Assembly: GCF_018139145.2 (NCBI RefSeq)
Contig: NC_059478.1
Coordinates: forward strand, 26,257,001-26,321,000
Source: Gymnogyps californianus
Taxonomy: Eukaryota > Chordata > Aves > Accipitriformes > Cathartidae
DNA length: 64,000 nucleotides
Reading direction: 5' to 3'
Shown piece by piece: positions 54,851-64,000 of this stretch. Below the pieces are notes generated by a model. The model had not been told where the DNA came from. It saw only the letters and a list, made by a program, of their open reading frames with translations, and made no database searches. A program made the position numbers and the translations under genes. Every line of letters begins with the position of its first letter. Position 1 is the stretch's first letter.

Positions 54851-57817
54851 AGTTTGCTGCTTTGCGAGCAGCAGCACGGGTAGGGAGGAGGAGATTTGGG
54901 AGCAGGAAAAGCTCCTGGATGACAACTCAGCCCTCCCTGTGCTGGGTGGGCTCTCTCTGATAAGGTTTATTTATTTTGTTGTTTCCCAAGTGAGGCTTTG
55001 ATCTCCCTGTAATTTTTTAGCCTCTCTGGGGATAGTCTTGGCTAGGAGCATCAAAGAAGCAGGGGAGAGTTCCAAAGATACCTGGCTCCTTTGTATTTCC
55101 TGAATCTGAGCAGCTGTGTGGGAAAAAGAAACAATAAACGTCCCAGCCTGTGCCCAGTGGAGTCCACTTCATCGCTGGCAGAGCGTGGGTGTGCCTGTGC
55201 TTTGCTAAGTGCTGCGGCTTCCAACATAGAAATCTGGCATCCCTGCTCAGGCAGGGGAGGGCTTGCTGGGGTCTTGCACTCAGTTTTGAGGGAAACTCCA
55301 AAATAATTTGTCACCAGCCCCGCGTGGGGTCTTGTCCTTAAAAAAACCTTCACCGCTTGCAAAAGTTCAGGAGCAAATATTTTAAGCTATCCTGTTTAGA
55401 TGCTGCCCATAGGATTGTGGAAAACCTGTTGGGAAGGATTTGGGGTGTCTTCTCTCTCCCCCTGCCTCCCAGCAGGATGAGCTGTGCCTAAGCCACCCCT
55501 AGGCAGATGCTGAGCTAGAAAATGCAATGGAGAGTTACATGCCCCCAGGCCTGATTTTCCTGGCATTACCACTCAGGCCACTGGCTTTACTTCAGCCTTC
55601 AGGCCATCGGGGCTACTCTGGCAGCATCCGAGCGGCTTGTGCCAGAGCCTGGCTCCGCCAGAGGGAAATGCTGTGCTGTACGTACACAGTGTCCTGGGGC
55701 TCATTGCTGAAGGGTGTTGAAGCCTCGGAAATATTCAGCCCTTGCTGAACTTGCGGAGAATACAGCTTCTTGCTCTGTATTTGAGGATGAGCAGCTCCCT
55801 GTTATCTGGGTCAAGAAAATTACATGCAGGAACAGGCTTTTTTCCCCATTTCTCCCCCCCCCCCCCCCCCCCCTTCAGACTGTTGGGCTCAGAGGGTTAT
55901 ACAGTAATGCGAGCTTCCAAGGGCACTGCAGTCCCATGTATGCAGACTACTTGGGGCACAAGAAACTGCGAGGGGAGTGGGGTTGGTGGGGGTGCCCTTG
56001 CAGTGAGCCAGGAGGATGGAATCAGCTCAAGGTTAGTGAGAGCAGATGCTGTGATCCCTATCTCCTCCTTCCTTTCTCATGCTGGAGGCTTCACGCTGGC
56101 CTCAGCTGCACTGATCTCACCCCATGGCAGCACAATGCCAAAACAGGGCTGTTTCCCTGCAAGCTGTAAAACCAGGTGCACCTGATGTCTTTTAACAAGA
56201 GAACAAGAAAGGTGGTGAACTTTGGAGAAACAGAACTTAAAAACTAGTTCTGGTGGAAGACGAAATTACTTCTCCAATCCTCTTCCTCCTAGTTTAAACC
56301 CTGCTTAAAATCTCTCATGCAAGAACAATTTTCAACTTCTGCAGTTCGGCTTGTCAAAGGGAAGAAAACAAAATACAAGCTTTATGCCTGGAGCACCTCT
56401 GCCTCCAGGAGCTGCTGCCGGAGACCCCCCTTCTCCCTTCTCCTGAGCAACTGTATGGGGGTGAATAAATGGAGTTGAGGCACCAGGCAGGACAGTGGCA
56501 AGGCTTGGATCTCTGTGGGGGCCAGCCAGCTCCAGGAGGTTAATGCAAGGCATGGGAAACCCCAAAATGCAGCGGGTCTCGGCTGTGACCCAGCTGCCAG
56601 CAGAGATGGGCCAATGGATCGGACAGGGTAGAGGACGGGGGGCTCCAGCATAGGCAGGCGGTGGCTGGGGATGCCCTGTCCAGGAGGATGTGCCTGGGAC
56701 CACCTGAGAGAGGTAAAATGGGTCTGGCCTTGCTCCCCATGGGCTGAGGTGGGGGGCCAACTGCTGGCTTGTGGGGCAAGTGATGCCCTGATGTCCCTTC
56801 AGGACACTGGTGTGTCTTTGCCAGATAAGCAAGTGGAGCTTTTCTGCTGTTATGTCCATAGGGCTGCCCATACACTGCAGCAAAGGGGGCTTGAATCTTG
56901 GGGTCCTGGAAACGAGGATGGATCCTGCCCCTGGACCTCCTCCACTGCCTGGCAGGGCTGGAGCCTGTGGCTAAAGGAGGGCGAAAGGATCAGCTCGATC
57001 CATGAAGACTTCCTTCCCCACTGCCCACACTCCTCCCTGTGTCCACAGAGCTGCGACTGGGTGGGTACCACCACACCCCAGAGATGCTGTAACCCTGCGG
57101 TTACCAAAGGAGGGGCAGAAAGGCGTCATCTTCTTCTAATCGTGACACATCACACATGATCAGCTGGACCGGCTTGAGCTGAAGGACCAGCTAGCCCCCG
57201 TTCATCTGACACCAGAGCAGATGCCAAGAGCATGGCAAACACACAGCAATGTTTTCCGTAACGCTGTCCCCTGGATTCCAGAGAGCTGCGGCTTCTCAAG
57301 CCAGAGGTTAGGTTTCAGTGACTAATAGCTGTGTGCTCATACAGATATTTCTGGTGTGAAGCAATCTGATTCTGGCACTCTCAGTGTCCTGCAGCAGGGA
57401 CATCCACAGTTTATCCACGTGCTACAGGGGAGCGACATCTCCTGGTTGCCGCCCTCGGCTGATTTCATTTGCTGTCCCTTATTTCAGAAGAGGCAATAAG
57501 AAATTGGTCGCTGTTCACTGGGGAATTTATACGCTTCTGTTCTTCCATTTCACCCTACTGCTTTTAGACTGTTTCCCAGAGGTTAACAACCTGCTCCTGC
57601 CACCAGCTGCCAGCCACCCCCTTCCTGGGGTCTGGCCCTCTGGAAGAAGATCCAAGCTTCATTTGCAACAGCCAACAGTCCTTCTTGCTTCATTTCTCCT
57701 CTCCTTGTAGTTTCCTGACTCTCAAGTGGGATTCGTCCACATGATCTGCAAGAAGGTGAAGCAGCTTCTCTCAGAGCTGGAGTTTAACCCCTGCAAAAAG
57801 GTTGTCCAGCAGCTCAG
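54851..57817. other. Intergenic region upstream of FAAH copy D
   Basis: No gene was recognised; open frames here are short and unlike known proteins. It contains a run of 20 C at 55854-55873. Confidence 0.5.
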
Positions 57818-58403
57818 TGTTGTGGTTTAACCCCAGCCAGCAACTAAGCACCACACAGCTGCTTCCCCCTCCTCCCTCCCAGTGGGGTGGGGAGGAGGAA
57901 AAAAAAGTAAAACTCGTGAGTTGAGATAAGAACAGTTTAATAACTAAAGTAAAATAAAATACACTACTAAATAATAATAATAATAATAATAATAGTAGTA
58001 ATGAAAAGGAATAGAACAACAACAAAAAAGAAATAACACCCAAGAAAAGACAAGTGATGCACAATGCTCACCACCTGCTGACCGATGCCCGAGCAGCGAT
58101 CCGCCCCTCCCAGCCAACTCCCCCCAGTTTATATACTGGGCATGACGTTCCATAGTATGGAATACCCCTTTGGCTAGTTCGGGTCAGCTGCCCCGGCTCT
58201 GCTCCCTCCCAGCTTCTTGCACACCTGATTGCTGGCAGAGCATGGGAAACTGGAAAGTCCTTGGCTTAAGATAAGCGCTACTTAGCAACAACTAAAACAT
58301 CAGTGTGTTATCAACAGTATTCTCACACTAAATCCAAATCCACACAAGCACTATACCAGCTACTAGGAAGAAAATCAACTCTATCCCAGCTGAAACCAGG
58401 ACA
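57818..58403 (-). mobile_element. Solo LTR of the same avian retroviral family
   Basis: Same orientation and same layout as the LTR at 25340-25929: TG...CA ends, TATATAA box at 58135-58128 and an (AAT)n stretch near 57970-57995. Flanks CTCAG (57813-57817) and CTCAA (58404-58408) look like a 5-base target duplication with one later change. No internal coding sequence. Confidence 0.82.
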
Positions 58404-61400
58404 CTCAAGCAAGAAGTAGTGTCATGCGGGAGCGATTCCTTTTGCCCCTGCAAGAAAATTGCATGTCTCAACCAAGTTGTTCACTCGGTGACACCTTTGT
58501 TGTTCACTTTGTAGTCACCTCTGCCTGTAGAAGGTGCTTGTCCTCCTCGCTGATTGTGCTCCAGAGCTCCGCCAGTGGGAGGGCTGGTTGCTCCCAAATC
58601 TGCTTCAAGCTGGAGTATCTGAGTCACCATAAGCAGATTGAACACATAGTTTGTGCCAGCTTTGTGGGCTCTGTTCTGAAGCAGATCAGGGAGTGCTCAC
58701 ATATTTTCTCCACCAGCAGAGCGGAGGAGGAGCTGACCTGGAAAAGGACCATGACTTGCATCGGCAACTTGCACTTGCACAATCTCTTTTGCTCCTTTTG
58801 TACCTGGCAGCTATTGCATGGTAGCTTGATGGAGAGCAAGGAAAAGTGGAAGAGGTCACAGCAGTGGGGTCCCCAGGATGGGGAGGACCCTCTGGGAGAT
58901 CCCTAAGATTGCTGAAGACACCTTAGGCAAAGAGTTTCAGGCTTTGAAAACCTCCTTTCTATAGAAATAGGGGAGTGGGGACTCATTTCTAGTAGTGCAT
59001 GTGTTACAGCAACTTAAATCCAAACAGCTTTGCATTTCATGTGAACATTAAAAAATAAGAAAGAAAAAAAGAGAGAGAAAGAAAATTTAAGTGGCAAAAA
59101 TTACTCCTGTAGTTGTTTTTTACACAGCTGAATGAAGATAATTGTATTGGCAATTGTGAGTGATTACAGTATTATCTGCCATCAAAAAAGTTATTTTTTT
59201 GAATGCTAAAGGAATTAATGATACATAAAACTGTGCTTAGATTGAGTGCATTCATCAGCAGAAATGCCTCATGCTGGCACTTCTACACTGTAATTACTCC
59301 AGCCACTCAGAGAAAGAGAGCAGGAGATAGGGGGCTATTGTGGATACTGCCAAAGATTTACATACATTTACACGCTGAGTCGCTCTGGTGCTCAGGGAGG
59401 GGGGAGCAGAGCCAGGGCAGCAAAGCTGGTGAGAGGGGGACAAGTTTTGCCCCTTCTTTTTCTTTATTGTGCATTACAGAGCGAAGAATGGGGCGTCATC
59501 TCTGTGTTTAAAACTTTACAGGGTGAAGCTAGTATGGAGAAGATGGTGAAATGCTCCTCAGAATAGCAAGGGATGAGCCCAGGCTGTATAGGATGCTGCC
59601 TCATGGTGTGTTGAATTAATAAAACCATTCCTGGGCAGTGATTGCCCAGCCCTGGGAGACTGATGGTGGTGGTGGGAAGAGCCGGGGTGTTGTCCCCAAA
59701 GAACATCTGCTCATGCTCTGTGCTTCAAGTGAGCCCATCATGCTGCCACATCAGCGGGGCTGGGAGCATGGGTATGTCTCAGCAGGGGTGGGGTGAGGAA
59801 ATCTAGAAGAAATGCTCCCCAGCTTGCTCCACACCTTGTGGCCCTTCAGCAAGGAGACGTGATATTGGGGGGGATGTTTACAGACTGGGGCATTGCAGGA
59901 AAGATTGTTGCAGTGGTTGTGAGCAATCTGTGCAGAGCAGCAGGATGCTTGCCACGATACAAAGGATTTGGAGGGGCTTTTAAAAGAAGGGCGGTGGGTT
60001 GCAGCCCCTTTATGCAGCCCACAGGCTCCCTCCAGTGATGGACCCATACCCCGCTCAAGCAGGGAATCTTAAAACCTTCCACGATCTCCATCTTCTTGTG
60101 CACAGCTGCCTTCTGAGATGTATCGTGAGCTAAATTAATAAAGAAAGAGGAGCAGAGACCCCTTCTAGCCCATGAGGGAACACCGGGCCGGGCACGGTGT
60201 GCATCTCTTGCTGCTCCGAGAAGAGATCGCTGCTGGATGCGCTTGGCCTTTCGGGTGTGAGCCACCAGAGAGCAGGATTGAGCTGCTGTCCTGGCAAAAA
60301 TCTCATGCTCGGAGGATTTTGTGCCCTAAACCCCTGCACTATATACTCTGAACTTGCAAGGAGTGTTGAACGAAGCAGAAAGCCCTTTTCTGGCTCTTTG
60401 GGTGATGGGACAGCCCGAGCTTTTGTGGGGAGCAGTGCTTTGATTTCAGACGGTTTTAAGTGCTCTTATAATTAAGTGCTCTTATAAAATGATGGGAGTT
60501 TTGCTGTTGGTCCATCTGCGCTGGATTGGTTTTGCTAAGGAGTACGTCCCAGCAGGCCTTGATCCTGCAAACTGTCAGTGCTCAAGAGACCTGCAGCTCT
60601 GCTGTTGCCAGGATTTGTTGCAGTGTCCAGGACCATGCCCTAAATCTGGCAGGCTGCCTGCACTTTCGAATGAGCAAGGGCATCTCCACCCTCTCTGACT
60701 GCATATTGCAGAGAGGGGGAAACAATATTATTTGTGTTTGAAGCCCCACAGGCCAAGTTTTGAGGCTAACAGGGGCAGCCCCAATTTTAATCCTGACAGT
60801 CTTCCCCCAAAGCAATATTATTCCATAGTTTGGGGTCAAGATTTAAGTGGAGTCCTGAGTCGTAGCAGGGTCCTGAGCCCTTGTGCATCTCTGAGTGTGA
60901 CTGGGCTGAATCCAGACCTCCTTGGCCACTGGTACTGTGATTTTCCTTGCCTGGAAAAGAGCACACAAACCCTGAATTTTCTTTTTTTTTTTTTGTGAGA
61001 GAGAGCTTTGCTTTCTGAACAGGCCAGGAGAGGGAGACAGCCAGCCAGTTACTGCACAGCCCAGATTTCCAGCTCTCCCTGTTTGCCGTGTGGGATGAGA
61101 GCAAACACACTTAAATACACACATTGATTTTCCCAGAGGGAAGGTTTGATCTGTGCAGGCCCCCGCGTGACTTGCGGTTTACATTTACACAAGCAGGATG
61201 GGTATCGGTCAGGAGGGGAAACTGAGGCACAGAGCAGGCCCATGCCTTGGCGGAGCTGGTTGGTGGCATCCTTCTTCTTGAGGACCTCCTGGGCCCCATT
61301 GCAGGATGTGATTGCTCTGTGTCGATCAGTGTAAACATCCCTGTGGTCTGAGGTGGGTCCACCAGCTGGGCTATGGGGGGCCATTTTAGCATCACCACAG

Positions 61401-61839
61401 ATGTCACCCCTATAGGGACACACAACTCATGCCACACCGAGGCACCTCCTGCCCCGTCCATGCCGAGTGTCTGTGCAGTGTCTTGCACAACCAGCGGCTG
61501 GTCCCTGGTTCAGACCCCTCGATGGAGAAGCGGTGGAGACCCCCACCTGTGGGCAAGCTGTTGTTGGTGGGCTCTCCCCAGCATTATGGAGGTACAAGGG
61601 GCATGAACACACACAGGCAGAGGCGGGGGGCCCTCGCTGAGTCCTGTATGTCATCTTCCCAGAGCAATCGGAAAGCTGCAAAGCATCGCGGCCCGTGCTT
61701 ACAGCAAACAAGTCGATCGATCGATCGGTCCCTCCCGTCTCCCATGTTTTCCCTCCCCCTCTCATCTCTCCCGGGCCAGCACTACCGAAGGACTGGTGAG
61801 ATCACCCCTGTGTTGAAAAGAAATAAATAAATAACCAAA
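58404..61839. other. Intergenic region, no gene seen
   Basis: An AT-rich block at about 58970-59310 has several TAAT-core homeodomain-type sites and few repeats and may be a regulatory element. A 16-base tandem pair (TTAAGTGCTCTTATAA) is at 60456-60487 and a short (TCGA)n run at 61713-61727. No convincing coding sequence. Confidence 0.4.
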
Positions 61840-62540
61840 TAAAAATGCTGACGTGGAGAAGTCAATCAGCTTTGTGTGGCCTTGTAATATCTCATTTTAT
61901 CCGCGCCACGCTTTATTAAATTCTCATAAACCTGTCAATGAGGACAGATACCATTTCAGTTTACCCCATTAGTTCTACACAATGACATCGGGGGAGAGGA
62001 AGATGGGGAGGTGGGGGGGAGGCACTTGGCGCAGAGAATAAGAGGAATGAATTTAAAGAAAGAAAAAAAAGAGAAAACCAGAGCCAAACTCGGCTTCGTG
62101 ACAATAATGTAATAACATCGGTGCCCAGGGAAAGTAATTGAATTAAGTGGCTTTTGTTAATGGTTTTAAGATTTAGAAATGTAAATAATAGTTAGGACTC
62201 TTTAATGGGACTCTGGTTTTAGGTAACTGCAGCCCTGAGAATAAGAAATGCTTTGCTGTTTAATATGATGTCAGATAGTTTTGTTACTCCTCCGGTTTCA
62301 TGCCTGCAAAGCATATTTTGCAGTTTTAAAGCCGGGTGTGTTTATCATCTTTCCTTTCTAACTTCAGACGGAGCTTAATTCGGGAGTATTTGCATGAACC
62401 CTCCTTAGCCAGTCCCTATCACTTATTTGCACCGCCAGGAATAAAGTATTATTTCTCCCGAGCTGCTTTGGAGAACTTCCTGACTGCAGGGTTACTCTGC
62501 TCCGAAGCCTCCCGTCTATTTACATGTTCATTAAAGGCAG
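61840..62540. promoter_or_regulatory. Candidate developmental enhancer or conserved non-coding element
   Basis: A complex, non-repetitive AT-rich stretch with many homeodomain-like cores (for example GTAATTGAATTAAG near 62141) and a perfect POU octamer ATTTGCAT at 62388-62395, 7 bases after a TAATT site. In human the next gene on this side of FAAH is the homeobox gene DMBX1. The enhancer role is inference only. Confidence 0.35.
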
Positions 62541-64000
62541 GCGGCAGCGGGTGCTCTCTGCGGCAGGGCCGGACTCGGCTCCCGGGAGTAACGCCATTGG
62601 GAGCAGTGATGTTACACCGGGCTTAGGCCAGTGGGGATGGAGAATCCAGCCGACAGGTAGGATGAGCTGGCCGATTTAGAAATGGCTTTCATGGGAACTC
62701 GTTCTGCTTAAAATATTATTGGATTTTCATTTAGGAACCTATCAAAGTGCACAAATAAAGTCTGAGCTGCCTAACCCACATAGGTCTAAACAAACAGTCC
62801 TCCCTTCTACTCTGGGATCTGACGGCTCGCGGATTGGAAAGGGTCCTTCATTAAGGCACGGGCTGAGTCTCAGGGAAACCCACTGTGCCAGGCAGAATAG
62901 GGGGCTTTGCATTTATTCAGGCTGAAAATCTCCCCCTTTGCAGGGTGAAGGCGGATGCCTGTCCTGGTGCTCCCTGGACTGCGCCGCAGGGATGCTGTCT
63001 TTCCCACTTGTCCCCTTAACTCTGCCCACTGCTGTGTGGGCAGTAGCCGCATGGGGACCTGCAGCTCCACTCCTGCCGTGCAGGGAGGCAAAAGCTCTCC
63101 GATGGGTTTTGCTCCAGCCCAAGAGCAAGTAAACAGCTCTGCATATAGCAGGTCACTCCACCACATCCTCAGGGGAGCTGCCTTCTGGTTTGCTTCACCT
63201 GGGACTTGCAGTGACCTCTGCTGTTGACTGGCTTCAGCTCTGCTTCTGTGGCTGGACAGCCTGCCTCATGGCTGCAAGCTGTGCTTTCCATCCAGTGGGA
63301 TCTCAGGACACTACACAGCCTCAAAAGCCTTCCCCTATCACCTTCATAAGCCTTCCCCCATCACCTTCATAGGCTTAGCTGGAAAGAGAGCCTAAAAGCC
63401 CCAAGCCCAACCCAAACCTGACCCGGCTCACGTGGGCAAAGGAGAGAGTTGTCAGATTGTAAATGCAAAAATAAAGGGTTCAAGTTACACATTTCCCCCA
63501 GGGGGTTTCTTAAGTAGGTTGTTTGCAAAAAAAAAAAGAAATAGTTCAGTTCCTCCTGGAGAATTTGAGAAGAGGTTTCTAGCTGCTGTCCATTTGTCAT
63601 ATTGCTGTACTTAAAGCTAAGCTGGGGTAGAACAGAGGGGTTTGTTTCTTCCCTTATGGAAAAATAAAATAAGAATGAGAATAACATTGCAATTAAAACA
63701 AGAAATCCCTCACTATTCTCCCTGCATTAGAAAAGAAAACCCAACTGCCGTATTAATGATCAAATTCTTAAACACAGCCCCTGACTTAGCAGTTTCCCTC
63801 TGACAGGTCCCTTTTTTCTGACCATGCCGCCATGGCACTGACCGCGGCAGAGGGAGAGGCAGCTGCAGGCTGGGCTCCTGCCCTGGGCTCTCCTGAGGGT
63901 GCTGCAGCCTCATGCGGGGTGCTGGGTCCCAGCACAGCCCCTTTCCTGGGGAGGCTGTAATGCAAACGCGCTCGGTGGCTTTCCCTCCTCTGCAAACAAG
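62541..64000. other. Intergenic region to window end
   Basis: No gene was seen. A 23-base tandem pair (AAGCCTTCCCCTATCACCTT plus CAT) lies at 63325-63370. A second octamer-like TTTGCAT is at 62906-62912. Confidence 0.4.

Noticed and set aside
57951..58006. The (AAT)n microsatellite as an independent feature
   Set aside because: It is an internal part of the solo LTR and has a counterpart in the other LTR copy.
62336..62626. A 96-codon open frame on the plus strand in the putative enhancer
   Set aside because: Unlike any protein I know, with no exon signals. The DNA looks regulatory.

Overview
The window is vertebrate nuclear DNA, almost certainly from a bird. The genes are split by GT-AG introns, promoters sit in CpG islands, and there are fragments of CR1 retrotransposons and two solo LTRs of a type common in birds. 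The conserved genes appear in the order LRRC41 (-), UQCRH (+), NSUN4 (+), FAAH (-), the same order as human 1p33. In human the next gene after FAAH is DMBX1, which would lie beyond the right edge.

Layout. 1-5288: 5' part of LRRC41 on the minus strand (coding exons 1-7; the 3' exons are off the left edge). 5289-5727: CpG-rich bidirectional promoter with YY1-like and ETS-like sites. 5728-6902: UQCRH, 4 exons, 90 aa, a complex III subunit. 8238-11788: NSUN4, 6 exons, 415 aa, a mitochondrial RNA m5C methyltransferase. 12997-54674: a head-to-tail array of four fatty-acid amide hydrolase (FAAH) genes, all on the minus strand. 54675-64000: no recognisable gene; it holds one solo LTR and AT-rich stretches that look like regulatory elements.

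The FAAH array is the main result. Copy D (44581-54674, nearest the expected DMBX1 side) has 15 exons, is intact (575 aa) and matches mammalian FAAH best in exon lengths. Copy C (30228-41962) has 15 exons and is intact (588 aa), but several residues lining the substrate channel have changed. Copy A (12997-23066) has all 15 exons and all splice sites but a one-base deletion in exon 5. Copy B (24830-28567) is a pseudogene with remnants of exons 1, 9, 10 and 15. Nearly every exon has exactly the same length and phase in A, C and D, so the array arose by DNA-level tandem duplication. A and C share derived features (a longer exon 1, one extra codon in exon 11) and are closer to each other than to D. 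Parts of their exons 5 and 7 are almost identical while neighbouring exons are strongly diverged, which suggests gene conversion.

FAAH hydrolyses anandamide and other fatty-acid amides with a Ser-Ser-Lys triad. The triad is encoded in A, C and D (in A, two of the three residues lie beyond the frameshift). The array may therefore give this bird a family of lipid-amide hydrolases with different substrate ranges. Exon coordinates were read by eye from splice sites and phase. Comparisons with human proteins are from memory, not from a search.
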